Assembly (NCBI GenBank): GCA_047605765.1
Contig: JASGFB010000008.1
Span: 1 to 61,463 of the forward strand
Direction of reading: 5' to 3'
Length of the DNA stretch: 61,463 bases
Origin: JBGVSA01 sp047605765
GTDB taxonomy: Bacteria; Pseudomonadota; Gammaproteobacteria; Burkholderiales; Rhodocyclaceae
Part shown: in pieces, positions 17,708-26,980 of the stretch
How the letters are laid out: the number at the start of each line of letters is the position of its first letter
How positions within the stretch are numbered: position 1 is the first letter of the stretch
Program-made: the position numbers and the translations under genes
The notes under the pieces: model-generated
What the model was told of the DNA's origin: nothing
Databases searched by the model: none
What the model saw: the letters and a program-made list of their open reading frames with translations, nothing else

Positions 17708-19825
17708 TCAGAACTTGAGCGCCGTCTTCAGCCAGACACTGCGCGGCTCGCCGTAGAAATTGAATACGGTCGTGCTGCCGACGCGCTGGTAATACTCTTT
17801 GTCGAACAGGTTGTTGATCGACAGCGACACATCCACGTTGGGCGAGAAGCGATAGCCGACCAGCGCATCCACCACCGTGTAGGCGTCCTGCTCGATGCGG
17901 TAGTTGCCCGACACGTTGTAGAAGCTGCTCATGGCGCGCAGGCCGCCACCGACGTAGGCACCACGCAGCAGGCCGCCCTGGAAGTCATACCGGCTCCACA
18001 GGTTGAAGTTGTGGCGCGGCGTGTAGGTCGAGAAGGTCGTGCCGGCCTGGCCCGACGTGCCTGACAGGTACTCCGTTTGCGTGTAGGCGTAGCCCGCGCT
18101 GATGTCCCAACCCGGCAGGATGGTGCCGGAGATTTCTGCTTCGAAGCCCTTGACCTCGGTCTCGCCGCTGGCGCCGTAATACGTGGTGCCGGGGATCGCC
18201 ACCGCGCGGTTGTTGTCGCGCATGCGGAAGATCGAGAACTGTGAATTCAGGCGGCCGCCGAAGTGTTCGCCCTTGATGCCTGCCTCGATGTTGTTGCCTT
18301 CGCGCGGATCGAGCGTGTTGCCACTTTGGTCCAGGTTGGTCTGCGGCTGGAAGATGCTGGTGTAGCTGGTGTAGGCCGACCAATCCTTGCTGATGTCGTA
18401 AATGATGCCGGCATACGGCGTGAACTGGTTGTCGACCGTGACCTTGGTGGCGCTGTTGGCGGCCAGGTTGGTGGTGGTGCTCTGGTACCACGACAGTCGC
18501 GCCCCGGCGATCAGCGTCAGCGGCGTCCAGGGCTTGATGCGCAGGTTGCCGTACACGCCGTATTGTTCCGGCTTGACGTTGGTACGGCTGGACAGCGTGA
18601 CGTTCGGTTCCGGCCAGTCGTAGGTCGGGTTGTAGACGTTGGTCGTGCCCGTCACGGTGGCGCTGCCTTGCAGCGTGGTCTGGTCGTACTGGCGGTAGTC
18701 GACGCCGGCGATGATGTTCTGCTTCTGGCCCAGCCAGGTGAACGGTTGGCTGATGTGGGCGTCGGCGGCGAGCGATTTTTCTTCGTACTGGCGTGCGATG
18801 GCGGTGCGCGTGACGGTGCTCGTGGTGCTGCTGACGGCGCTGCCGGCGTAGGCGTACTTGAAGTCCACCGAGCGATCGACGTAGCGGGCCGAGGCTTTCA
18901 GTTCGCCGCCGCTGTTCAGGCGATGCACCAGTTCGGCGAAGGCTTCGTTCGATTGGTTCTTGAAGCGGTTCCACTGCGCACCGATGAAGGTGGAGCGATC
19001 GAAGTCGATCAGCTCGCCAGTGGGCGTGGTCGGCAGGCCGTTGAAAGGCGTGACGTTGCTGTTGGCGCCGGTCATGGCCAGCGACAGCGTGGTGCGCGGC
19101 GACAGATCGAATTCGAGCGTGCCGTAGGCCACCGCGTTTTCGTTGTCGTTCACGTCGATGAAGCTGTTCTTGCTCTGGTATGCCGCCACGGCGCGGCCGC
19201 GCACGCTGCCATCGGCATTGAGCGAGCCGGTGACGTCGGCCTCGGTGCGCACGGCATCCCACGAACCCAGGGCCAGCGAACCGGATACGGCGAAATCCTT
19301 CAGCGCGCGCTTGCGGGCCAGATTGACCGTGCCGCCGGGCTCGCCGGAGCCGTTGTACAGGCCGGCCGGGCCGCGCAGTACGTCGACGTGGTCGTAGATC
19401 GACAGATCGGGTTGCGTGCCGTAGATGCTCGACAGCGGCGCGGGCAGGCCATCCACCAGGTATGCGTCGAGTTCATAGCCGCGCACGAAGATCGACGAGC
19501 GGCCCTGGTCATTGGCCAGTACCAGCATGCCGGTGGTGCGGCGGGCGAGGTCTTCCAGGCGGACCATGTTCTGGTCTTCGATGCGCTCACGCGTCACCAC
19601 GCTGACCGGTTGGGGGATTTCCTTGACCGGCGCGTCACCCTTGCCGCCGATGTTGGCGGTCGGGCTGCCGTAGCCATCGGCGGGAGCGCCTTCGGCCGAC
19701 ACCCGCACGGGTTCGAGATTCGATTGCTGGGCCCAGGCGGCGGGTGCGAACAAGGCGGCGATGGTGGAGGCGAGCAGCGCGCGGCGCAGGGCGGGGCGGG
19801 ATGACACAGAACGAGTAATAGACAT
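17708..19825 (-). CDS. TonB-dependent siderophore receptor
   Basis: Outer-membrane receptor, 705 aa. Signal peptide ending PAAWA, a TonB-box-like stretch (LEPVRVSAEG), a plug domain (IPQPVSVVTRERIEDQN, VRGYELDAYLVDGLP, VDVLRGPAGLYNGSGEPGGTVN) and a 22-strand-type barrel ending in WLKTALKF with terminal Phe. There is no N-terminal STN signalling domain, so control is not of the FecI/FecR type. First gene of the uptake operon, behind a Fur-box-like sequence. ATG at 19825; 70 upstream in-frame codons are not supported. Confidence 0.95.
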   Translation of the reverse strand: MSITRSVSSRPALRRALLASTIAALFAPAAWAQQSNLEPVRVSAEGAPADGYGSPTANIGGKGDAPVKEIPQPVSVVTRERIEDQNMVRLEDLARRTTGMLVLANDQGRSSIFVRGYELDAYLVDGLPAPLSSIYGTQPDLSIYDHVDVLRGPAGLYNGSGEPGGTVNLARKRALKDFAVSGSLALGSWDAVRTEADVTGSLNADGSVRGRAVAAYQSKNSFIDVNDNENAVAYGTLEFDLSPRTTLSLAMTGANSNVTPFNGLPTTPTGELIDFDRSTFIGAQWNRFKNQSNEAFAELVHRLNSGGELKASARYVDRSVDFKYAYAGSAVSSTTSTVTRTAIARQYEEKSLAADAHISQPFTWLGQKQNIIAGVDYRQYDQTTLQGSATVTGTTNVYNPTYDWPEPNVTLSSRTNVKPEQYGVYGNLRIKPWTPLTLIAGARLSWYQSTTTNLAANSATKVTVDNQFTPYAGIIYDISKDWSAYTSYTSIFQPQTNLDQSGNTLDPREGNNIEAGIKGEHFGGRLNSQFSIFRMRDNNRAVAIPGTTYYGASGETEVKGFEAEISGTILPGWDISAGYAYTQTEYLSGTSGQAGTTFSTYTPRHNFNLWSRYDFQGGLLRGAYVGGGLRAMSSFYNVSGNYRIEQDAYTVVDALVGYRFSPNVDVSLSINNLFDKEYYQRVGSTTVFNFYGEPRSVWLKTALKF

Positions 19826-19850
19826 GGCAGGCGATGGCGACTTTAACACA

Positions 19851-19870
19851 ATTGAGAATGATTTGCGTTT
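19851..19870. promoter_or_regulatory. Fur-box-like operator
   Basis: The sequence ATTGAGAATGATTTGCGTTT, about 26 nt upstream of the receptor start, resembles Fur-binding sites with GAGAATNATT repeats. It lies in the intergenic gap between the divergent receptor and AraC-type regulator and could silence both when iron is plentiful. The match is by eye. Confidence 0.65.
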
Positions 19871-20019
19871 AAAAGGCTTGAGGCGTAGTGTCGCATCTCT
19901 GCAGCGCACAAACGTTTGCGAAAAAAACGAAGATCTTTGCCGGGCCGTCGTGATGGCCCGGATGACGCCGGCAAGTACGGCGGGGCTGGCACCATGGCGG
20001 TCAGCGGGGAATGGGTGGG

Positions 20020-21048
20020 ATGAACGAAGCGGCACGAATCACGAACGACACCGCCGGCGGCAATATCGTACGGGGGGATGAACTGGCGGCTCTGGCGAAA
20101 CTGGTGGGTTTCCAGTTTCGCGTGCTGCGCCCGAGCGTGGCGGCCGCCGATGGCGTCGCGCTGCGTGGCGATTACCGCTTGGTGCGCCTGCGCTCGGGGC
20201 TGATCCTGCATGCTACCGACGCCGCCCCCACCCATGACCTGACCACCGAAACCGTGCAGCGTCAGGGCATCAGTTGTTATCTCTTTCTGCAAGGCCACGT
20301 CGATGTCACGCTCGGTGGGCGCGACATGGCGCTGGGGCCGCGCGCGACGCGTGCCGGCGAAGCCGTCGAAGGTGTGATGGTGGCGCGCGCCGAGCCTGAG
20401 ATTCTGGTGCGCCGTGGCAGCCAGGGCGACAACGTGCGCAAGGTGTCGGTCAATATCAGCCCCGAATGGCTTGAAGACGGTGGCCTGGCGGGTTCTCCCG
20501 ATTACCTTCGCGTGCGCGATTTTGCGCGCGACCATCTGGCCACGCGGCGGTGGACGCCTTCACCACGCATGCTGGCGCTGGCTTCGCAACTGGTGCATCC
20601 GCCGTTACTGACGCCCATGCTGCAGAACCTCTATCTCGAAAGCCATGCCCTCGAAATGGCCGCCGAAGCGTTGCGCGTGCTGACCGATGCCGCGCCGGGT
20701 GCGGTGGCGCCGCCTCGCTTGTTGCCGCGTGAGCACGCGCGCATGCGTCGTGTGCGTGAATTGCTGGATAGCGATGAGAGTGAAGGCCTGACGCTGGAGG
20801 ACATCGCGCACCAGGTGTGCACCAATGCCAACAGCCTGCAGCGGCATTTTCGTGCCGCATTCGGCATGACGGTATTCGGCTACCTGCGGCATCGCAAACT
20901 TGAAGCGGCACGGCGCGCCCTCGAATCGGGCGGGGTGACAGTAGCGCAGGCCGCCGTCATGGCCGGCTACGGATCGGCAGCCAACTTCGCCACCGCCTAC
21001 CGGCGCAGCTACGGCATATCGCCCAAGATGGCGCGCGGTCGCGCCTGA
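20020..21048 (+). CDS. AraC-family activator, PchR-like
   Basis: Transcription factor of 342 aa with a C-terminal AraC/XylS double helix-turn-helix (LTLEDIAHQVCTNANSLQRH ... GYGSAANFATAYRRSYGISP) and a variable N-terminal sensor domain, as in PchR/YbtA regulators that activate siderophore receptors when the ferric siderophore is inside the cell. ATG at 20020 is preferred to ATG at 20011, because GGGGA lies 9 nt before it and abuts the other. It is divergent from the receptor operon, its likely target. Confidence 0.9.
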   Translation: MNEAARITNDTAGGNIVRGDELAALAKLVGFQFRVLRPSVAAADGVALRGDYRLVRLRSGLILHATDAAPTHDLTTETVQRQGISCYLFLQGHVDVTLGGRDMALGPRATRAGEAVEGVMVARAEPEILVRRGSQGDNVRKVSVNISPEWLEDGGLAGSPDYLRVRDFARDHLATRRWTPSPRMLALASQLVHPPLLTPMLQNLYLESHALEMAAEALRVLTDAAPGAVAPPRLLPREHARMRRVRELLDSDESEGLTLEDIAHQVCTNANSLQRHFRAAFGMTVFGYLRHRKLEAARRALESGGVTVAQAAVMAGYGSAANFATAYRRSYGISPKMARGRA

Positions 21049-21082
21049 ATGCGTGGGCGCCAGGGCGGCGCCCACGATCATG

Positions 21083-22249
21083 TCAATGCAGGTGTCGGGG
21101 CACTTGCTCCGCTTTGTCTTCCGGCAGTTCGGCATGCGCCGTTTCGCCATCGGGCGTGGGGTACATGGGCGCGCCGCAATCGTCGCAGTATTCCATCGGG
21201 AAGCGGCTGTCCAATTGCACGATGCGCGTCACCCCGCATTCGCGCAACGCGGCCTCGATCTGTCCCGCCACTTCACTGCCATCATCTTCCGCGCCGATGA
21301 GCGGCCACACCACGCCGTGCACGATGGCATCGCTGTCGCTGGTCGTGAAGCCGATGCGGAATTCTTCGAGCTGGTTTTCGTAGAACGGCGCAATGATCGC
21401 GCGCAGCCCATCGGGCGGCACGTCGAGTGTGGTGCTCAGAAACGCGACCGAGGCGCGGATCGAATACGGGCGCGAGGCACGGTCCGCTTCACGGCACGCC
21501 GCGAAGTAGGCGTCGGGCAACACCAGTTCGATGGCGCAGCCCGGCAGCAGCGCCGCCAGCGCCGCGCCGCCCTGGCTCCGCCATTGGCGCGCGGCCTGTT
21601 CGCGCGAGCCATCGTTTTCTTGCCAGCGGAAGATGGCGGCGTTGGGCTTGACCACCACCGCGGCCAGCACGTAGCGCACGTCCGACAGGAAGCGTGAAGT
21701 CTCCGGCAGCGCGCCCGGATCGATCGTCAGGTCACGAGCACCCACCGCCGCCGCGCCCAGTTCGGAAGCAAAGCGGGCGGTGTCGCAATAGCCCTGCGGG
21801 AGTTGGTCGGGGCTGAACAGCATATTGCACAGCGAGAACGAAACGTTGTTGGCCAGCACGTGCGCGGTGAGGTGCACGCGCAGATTGGCCAGCAGCGTGG
21901 CCGGGATGGCGTTGGACGGAATCGAGAAACGCGACCAGGCGAGAATCGGCGCGGCGATCAACACGACCTGCGGACCTTCGGTCGGCGCAGTGCCGGTTTC
22001 GGCGCGCGATTCGAGCAGGTCGGCCAACTCGTCATAACCGCGGGGCAGGGCGTACAGATGATCGAGCGCGGCATTGAGGGTGTCTTCGGCCTCGCCATGC
22101 AACAGGCCGTCGATGGCCTGCTTCAAGCGGGATTCCCAGAAAGCGTCTTCGGCGCGGCTGCCTGATTCGGCCAGCCCGTTGGCCAGCCGGATCAGTTCTT
22201 CGGCTTCGGGGGGCAGGCCGCTGCGGCGGCCGAAACGCGATCGTTTCAT
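21083..22249 (-). CDS. DUF2863 family protein
   Basis: 388-aa soluble protein of the betaproteobacterial DUF2863 family, with no known activity. Visible parts are a helical N-terminus (LPPEAEELIRLANGLAESGSRAED), a central domain with FSIPSNAIPATLLANLR, and a C-terminus with CDDCGAPMYPTPDGE, a half zinc-ribbon like those in rubredoxin-type folds. ATG at 22249 has AAGG at a good distance. It follows bioD by 47 nt on the same strand and may be the last gene of the biotin transcript. Confidence 0.8.
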   Translation of the reverse strand: MKRSRFGRRSGLPPEAEELIRLANGLAESGSRAEDAFWESRLKQAIDGLLHGEAEDTLNAALDHLYALPRGYDELADLLESRAETGTAPTEGPQVVLIAAPILAWSRFSIPSNAIPATLLANLRVHLTAHVLANNVSFSLCNMLFSPDQLPQGYCDTARFASELGAAAVGARDLTIDPGALPETSRFLSDVRYVLAAVVVKPNAAIFRWQENDGSREQAARQWRSQGGAALAALLPGCAIELVLPDAYFAACREADRASRPYSIRASVAFLSTTLDVPPDGLRAIIAPFYENQLEEFRIGFTTSDSDAIVHGVVWPLIGAEDDGSEVAGQIEAALRECGVTRIVQLDSRFPMEYCDDCGAPMYPTPDGETAHAELPEDKAEQVPRHLH

Positions 22250-22296
22250 GATCGTGCCTTGATGATGTGAAAAGTTTTTGAGTGTACCACCTGCGT

Positions 22297-22962
22297 TCAA
22301 GCCGGCAGCGTCAGGATGGCGGCGGCTTGAGTTGGCGCGGTGTCGGCCGGCAGAACGCCCAGACAAGGGGCGGACAGGGCTTCCTTCAACGTGGCGATGT
22401 TCTCGTCCAGGCAGGGCATCACCGGCGTCAGGGTATTGGCGATCCAGCCAGCCAGACGCAGGCCGCGCGCAGCGATGGCTTCGGCGGTGAGCAGGGCGTG
22501 ATTGAGGCAGCCCAGCCGCATGCCCACCACCAGCACGACCGGCAACCCCAGGGCCCGTGCCAGGTGAGACGTATCCAGTCCACTGCCTAGGGGGACACGG
22601 AATCCGCCGACCCCTTCGACCAACACGATGTCAGCGCGCGTGCGCAACGCGGTGTAGCCATCGAGCATGCGGCGCAGGTCGAAAGTCATGCCGGCGCGCA
22701 TGGCGGCAATATGTGGCGCAATGGCCTCGTCCAGGCACACCGGATTGATGTCGGCGAGGCTGAAGCCCGGTGTGCTGGCCGCCTGCAGCCGCAGCGCGTC
22801 TTCATTGGCGCGTACGCCGTCGATCAATTCGGTTCCGGCGGCGAGCGGTTTGTAACCGACGGCCGATGCGCCCGTGGCGCGCCAGGCATGCAGCAACGCG
22901 CAGGCGGAGTGGGTCTTGCCGATTTCGGTGTCGGTGCCGGTGATGAAAAATGCTTTATTCAT
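22297..22962 (-). CDS. bioD: Dethiobiotin synthase
   Basis: ATP-dependent ligase that closes the ureido ring of dethiobiotin from diaminopelargonic acid and CO2. 221 aa with P-loop GTDTEIGKTH at the N-terminus, YKPLAAG, and LVEGVGGFRVPL. ATG at 22962 overlaps the bioC stop (ATGA). Confidence 0.96.
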   Translation of the reverse strand: MNKAFFITGTDTEIGKTHSACALLHAWRATGASAVGYKPLAAGTELIDGVRANEDALRLQAASTPGFSLADINPVCLDEAIAPHIAAMRAGMTFDLRRMLDGYTALRTRADIVLVEGVGGFRVPLGSGLDTSHLARALGLPVVLVVGMRLGCLNHALLTAEAIAARGLRLAGWIANTLTPVMPCLDENIATLKEALSAPCLGVLPADTAPTQAAAILTLPA

Positions 22963-23720
22963 GGCGCGCGCCGGGCCAGCAGATAGACAACGTCATAACG
23001 CACGGGCAGGCCCTGGTCGGTGCGCAGACTTTCGTAATGATCTTCGATGCGCGACCACGCGGCGCGTCCGAGCAGGCCACGGCGGCGTCCCTTGCCGAGC
23101 GCATGGGCACCGATGTCGCGCAGGCCGCGCAGGATGCTGCGCAGATCAGGGGCATGAACGATGGTGTCCTGACGGTGCACCGTGATGTCGTGGAAGCCGG
23201 CCTGCGCCAGCCAATCGGCATAGGCTTCCGGCGCCGTGAAATCACGCACATGCTCGGCATCATCCGCCTGGTCGAAGGCTGCGCGCAAGGCGTCGAGTGT
23301 ATGCGGGCCGAGCGTGGCGACTTCCAACCGGCCCGCGCTGCGCAACACGCGCGCCGCTTCGGCGATGGCACGTTGTGGCTGCGTCCATTGCCAGGCCAGG
23401 CTCGACCAATAGTGGTCGATGCTGGCATTGCGCAGGGGCAGGGATTCGAGGTCGGCACACACGCCGCCACCGGCCTGCGCGAGCATGGCGTGCGCCGCAT
23501 CCAGCCCGATGGCGTGAACATCGGGCGTGCGCCGGCGCAGTGCGCGCAGGCCGTAGCCTGTGCCGCATCCGGCATCCAGCACGACAGCACCGGCGGAGAG
23601 TTGCGCGTGCGCCAGCAGGGCGTCCGCAATCGAACGCTGCACTGTGGCGGCGGCGTCGTAACGCCGGGCCGCGTCGCCAAAGGCACGCCGAATGTCCGGC
23701 TTGGCGGCGCCGCTCAGCAT
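22959..23720 (-). CDS. bioC: Malonyl-ACP O-methyltransferase BioC
   Basis: SAM-dependent methyltransferase that masks malonyl-ACP as a methyl ester to start pimelate synthesis. 253 aa: IRRAFGDAARRYDAAATVQRS N-terminus, SAM motif VLDAGCGTGYG, and DLESLPLRNASIDHYWSSLAWQW, all typical of BioC. ATG at 23720 overlaps bioH; no ribosome-binding site is visible, so translation is probably coupled. Confidence 0.95.
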   Translation of the reverse strand: MLSGAAKPDIRRAFGDAARRYDAAATVQRSIADALLAHAQLSAGAVVLDAGCGTGYGLRALRRRTPDVHAIGLDAAHAMLAQAGGGVCADLESLPLRNASIDHYWSSLAWQWTQPQRAIAEAARVLRSAGRLEVATLGPHTLDALRAAFDQADDAEHVRDFTAPEAYADWLAQAGFHDITVHRQDTIVHAPDLRSILRGLRDIGAHALGKGRRRGLLGRAAWSRIEDHYESLRTDQGLPVRYDVVYLLARRAP

Positions 23721-24415
23721 GCAAAGACACGCATCAAAGCGGCACAGCGGGCGGTGTCCGACACAAAGGGCGCGTGGGCTGCATCGGCAATGCACTCCAG
23801 GTGCGCGTCGGGCAATGCCGAGGCCAGCCAGTGCGCCGCGCCGATGGGCATGAGGGCGTCATGCTCGCCGTGAATCAATAGCGTTGGTGCGCTCACTTGC
23901 GCCAGCTGTGGCCGCAGATCGCTGACAGCGAGGCAGCGCAGGCCCCGCGTCAGGCTGTCGGCATGGTGATGTGCATCGAGTAGTGAGGCGGCCAGGGCAT
24001 CGGTCACCTGCGCACGTCGCGCATCGTGCAACGCTTGCAGCGCGACGAAGCGTTGCAAGGTGCGTGATGGGGCACGCCTGAAGTTGTCTTCGAAGGCGTC
24101 GACGGTGGGGGCGTCGAGCCCGTGTGGCCAGGTGTCGTCGGCCACGAAGCGGGCGGTGGCACCGAACAGGATCAGTTTGCTGGTACGTGCCGGGTGGCGC
24201 GCGGCCAGTTGTAGCGCGAGCAAAGCGCCCAGCGACCAGGCCACTACCACGGCGCCCTCCGGTACTTGATCGACGAGTGCGTCGGCCCAGGTCGTCAGGT
24301 CATCGTCGGCAGTCAGCGCAGGGGCGTACGACGGTGCGTCGAGGTGCGCGCGCAAACTGTCCCATACGCTTGGCAGGTAGCCCCAGCCGTGCAGAAAGAC
24401 CCATGGCGCGCTCAT
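23714..24415 (-). CDS. bioH: Pimeloyl-ACP methyl ester carboxylesterase BioH
   Basis: Alpha/beta-hydrolase that removes the methyl ester at the end of pimelate synthesis. 233 aa: oxyanion region FLHGWG, nucleophile elbow AWSLGALLAL, Asp in IHGEHDALMP, His in DAAHAPFVS. It differs from the usual GWSLGG elbow only by Ala for the first Gly. ATG at 24415 overlaps the bioF stop (ATGA). Confidence 0.95.
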   Translation of the reverse strand: MSAPWVFLHGWGYLPSVWDSLRAHLDAPSYAPALTADDDLTTWADALVDQVPEGAVVVAWSLGALLALQLAARHPARTSKLILFGATARFVADDTWPHGLDAPTVDAFEDNFRRAPSRTLQRFVALQALHDARRAQVTDALAASLLDAHHHADSLTRGLRCLAVSDLRPQLAQVSAPTLLIHGEHDALMPIGAAHWLASALPDAHLECIADAAHAPFVSDTARCAALMRVFAC

Positions 24416-25599
24416 GCTTGGCTCGCTTCGCAACGGCGCAGCGCGTCGATCAGGCGATCCACGTGCTCGAACGTGTGCGCAGCGGTCAACGATATGCGTA
24501 GGCGTGCAGTCCCCACGGGGACAGTGGGCGGGCGGATGGCCGGCACCCAGATACCCTCTTCGTACAGTGCGCGCGCGGCACGCAGGGCGGTCGCGTTGTC
24601 GCCGATCAGCACTGGTTGGATAGCAGTGCGCGAAGGCTGTGCGCGCCAGCGAGTGAGGTGCAGATGGGCCTGGAAATGCGCGATGAGCGCATTCAGGTGC
24701 GCCCGCCGTGCGTCACCCTGTTCGATTGTATCGAGGGCGGTCAGCAGGGTATGCGCCAGCATGGGGGGCGCGGCAGTCGTGAAGATATACGCGCGCGCGC
24801 TGTTGAGCAGCCAGTCGATGAGCACGCGATGGCCGGCTACGAAAGCGCCTGCCACGCCTGCCGCCTTGCCCAATGTCCCCATCAGGATCAGGCGTTCGGC
24901 GCGCAGGCCGGCCTCGGCCAGTGCGCCCCGGCCCTGCGGGCCCAGTACGCCGAAGCCATGAGCGTCGTCCACCAGCAACCAAGCGTCATGCGCCTCGGCC
25001 AGCGCCAGCAGGCGGGCCAGCGGCGCGACGTCGCCATCCATGCTGAATACGCTGTCGGTGACGATGAGCTTGCGTGGTGCATCGGAATTCGCCAGCCGTT
25101 GCGCCAGGGCGTCCATGTCGCCGTGGGCATAGCGCCGTAACGTGGCCCGTGCCAACTGTGCGCCATCGATGAGCGAGGCGTGATTGAGGCGATCGGCAAA
25201 GATTTCGTCGCCGCGTGAGAGCAGGGCGGGCATGACGGCGATGTTGGCCATGTAGCCGGTCGAAAAGCTCAGCGCCGCGTCCATACCGACGAACGCCGCC
25301 AGGCGGCGTTCCAACTGTTCGTGGGCGTCGGTGTGACCGCTGACCAGATGCGAGGCACCCGCGCCCACGCCCCAGCGCGTGGCGCCATCACGGGCGGCAG
25401 CCGCGAGTGCCGCGTCGCCGGCGAGGCCAAGATAGTCATTGCTGGCGAAAGCCAGCATGGTGCGGCCGTCGATGGTCGCGAGCGGGCCGCATGGCGTGGT
25501 GGCAAGGCGTCGTGTGCGGCGCAGGGCCGTGTCATCGAGCGATTGCAGGCGCGCGGTCAGCTCTGTCAGTAAGGAATTCAATGCATCGGGCCGCGGCAC
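24412..25599 (-). CDS. bioF: 8-amino-7-oxononanoate synthase
   Basis: PLP enzyme that condenses pimeloyl-ACP with L-alanine. 395 aa from GTG at 25599: FASNDYLGLAGD, GAGASHLVSGHTDAHEQLE, the PLP-contacting VDDAHGFGVLG and the PLP Lys in LMGTLGKAAG. No ATG lies near the N-terminus; TTG at 25581 is an alternative giving a start at NSLLTEL. First gene of an overlapping bioF-H-C-D operon; bioA and bioB are not in the window. Confidence 0.94.
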   Translation of the reverse strand: MPRPDALNSLLTELTARLQSLDDTALRRTRRLATTPCGPLATIDGRTMLAFASNDYLGLAGDAALAAAARDGATRWGVGAGASHLVSGHTDAHEQLERRLAAFVGMDAALSFSTGYMANIAVMPALLSRGDEIFADRLNHASLIDGAQLARATLRRYAHGDMDALAQRLANSDAPRKLIVTDSVFSMDGDVAPLARLLALAEAHDAWLLVDDAHGFGVLGPQGRGALAEAGLRAERLILMGTLGKAAGVAGAFVAGHRVLIDWLLNSARAYIFTTAAPPMLAHTLLTALDTIEQGDARRAHLNALIAHFQAHLHLTRWRAQPSRTAIQPVLIGDNATALRAARALYEEGIWVPAIRPPTVPVGTARLRISLTAAHTFEHVDRLIDALRRCEASQA

Positions 25600-25965
25600 C
25601 GCGGGTCTGAGGAAACCGGCGCATTCTACGTGGGCTGGCGCCGGAGCCAAAAGCGCCCCGTATCGAGACACGGTGTGACCGGTTGCCTCCCGTTGTGTGA
25701 GTAGGGGGCAAATTGCTTGCAAGTAGTAGCGAACGGTGCCGAAAACGCTACAGGAATACCCGGATTCGCCTTCCACCTGAGCGGAGAAAAATGGCGTTCG
25801 TCGGAAGTCTGTAGCCCCGCCGCGGAGTGCCCTGCATACCCGATGCAGACGGACGCAGAAGCCGTCCGGCCAAGACAGGCGACCGTATGGCGCCGGCCGT
25901 CATGAGATTCACCCGAATGTATCGATGGGCCCGCTGGCCCGCCATTAGATGAGTGAGGAAGACAG
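25600..25965. promoter_or_regulatory. Divergent intergenic region with hairpins before the TRAP gene
   Basis: 366 bases between divergent bioF and the TRAP binding protein, holding both promoters. On the plus strand two adjacent hairpins are visible: CTGCAT/ATGCAG at 25832-25848 (5-nt loop) and CGGAC/GTCCG at 25850-25868 (9-nt loop). They would lie in the leader of the TRAP gene. I do not recognise a known riboswitch or a BirA/BioR operator. Confidence 0.4.
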
Positions 25966-26955
25966 ATGAGGATGTTCAGATTACGCAGCCTGGCCGCCAG
26001 TGTCGCCTTGGCATTGGGCGTGAGCGGCGCGGCCATGGCGGCGACGACGCTGGTGTCGGCCGAGTCGCAGAAGCCGGATCACCCGGTGACGCAGGCCCAG
26101 GAGTTTCTTGCCCGTACGCTGTCCGAGCGCAGTTCCGGCGATCTGGTCATGCAACTGAGATCGGGCGGCGAGTTGGGTAACGAACCGGAGGTGGTCGAAA
26201 AGCTGCGGCGTGGCGACATCGCCATGGGACGCGTCAATCTGGCGATCCTGTCGGAGACCGTGCCGTCGGTGAAGCTGCTCAGCCTGCCGTATCTGTTCCG
26301 TTCGCGCGACCACATGTGGAGCGTGTTGCGCGGCGAGTTCGGCAAGCGCATGGAATCCGAGATCGAGCAGACGGGGCTGGTCGCGCTGACTTTCTATGAC
26401 AGCGGTACGCGCAACTTCTACAGCGTCAAGAAGCCGATTCGCACGCGTTCGGATTTTGAAGGGCTGCGCATCCGCGTGCAGCCTTCACCGGTGTACAAGG
26501 ATCTGATCACACAACTGGGCGGCACGCCCGTGGTGATGCAGTACGACAAGGTGCTCGATGGTCTGAAGAACAACGAGATCGACGCGGCCGAGAACAATCT
26601 GCCCTCGTATGTCAGCACAGAGCATTACAAGTTTGCCAAGTACCTGAGCCTGGATGAGCATTCCATGGTCCCCGAGGTGCTCCTGATGTCGAAGAAGTCG
26701 TGGCAGAAGCTCACCGCGCAGCAACAGATTCTGCTCAAGCAGGCGGCCGAGCAGTCGTCGGACTTCATGAGCAAGCTGTGGGCGACCAAGGAGCGCGAAG
26801 CCCTGGACGTCGCGCGCAAAGCAGGCGTGACGATCATTCCCAAATCGCAATTGGCACAGACGGGGATCGAATCCTTCGCGGTCAAGCTGTACACGAAATA
26901 CGTACAGAACGATCAGGATCTGGAAACGGTGCTCAAGATCGTGAGCGCCAAGTAA
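25966..26955 (+). CDS. TRAP transporter periplasmic binding protein, DctP family
   Basis: 329-aa extracytoplasmic solute receptor with signal peptide ending SGAAMA. Family features are the GDIAMGRVNLAILSE and LSLPYLFRSRDHMWSVL segments, the substrate-carboxylate Arg region (GLRIRVQPSPVY) and the DAAENNLPSY segment. The DctQ and DctM membrane proteins are not adjacent; the next gene is convergent, so this is an orphan receptor. Ligand not predictable beyond an organic acid. The start has a strong ribosome-binding site (GAGGAAGACAG). Confidence 0.92.
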   Translation: MRMFRLRSLAASVALALGVSGAAMAATTLVSAESQKPDHPVTQAQEFLARTLSERSSGDLVMQLRSGGELGNEPEVVEKLRRGDIAMGRVNLAILSETVPSVKLLSLPYLFRSRDHMWSVLRGEFGKRMESEIEQTGLVALTFYDSGTRNFYSVKKPIRTRSDFEGLRIRVQPSPVYKDLITQLGGTPVVMQYDKVLDGLKNNEIDAAENNLPSYVSTEHYKFAKYLSLDEHSMVPEVLLMSKKSWQKLTAQQQILLKQAAEQSSDFMSKLWATKEREALDVARKAGVTIIPKSQLAQTGIESFAVKLYTKYVQNDQDLETVLKIVSAK

Positions 26956-26980
26956 GAGCGGATCATTAAGGCAAACAAAA

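Noticed and set aside
25600..25965. Known riboswitch (glycine, cobalamin, TPP, SAM-type) in the leader
   Set aside because: No conserved core of these classes could be aligned by eye; only generic hairpins are seen.
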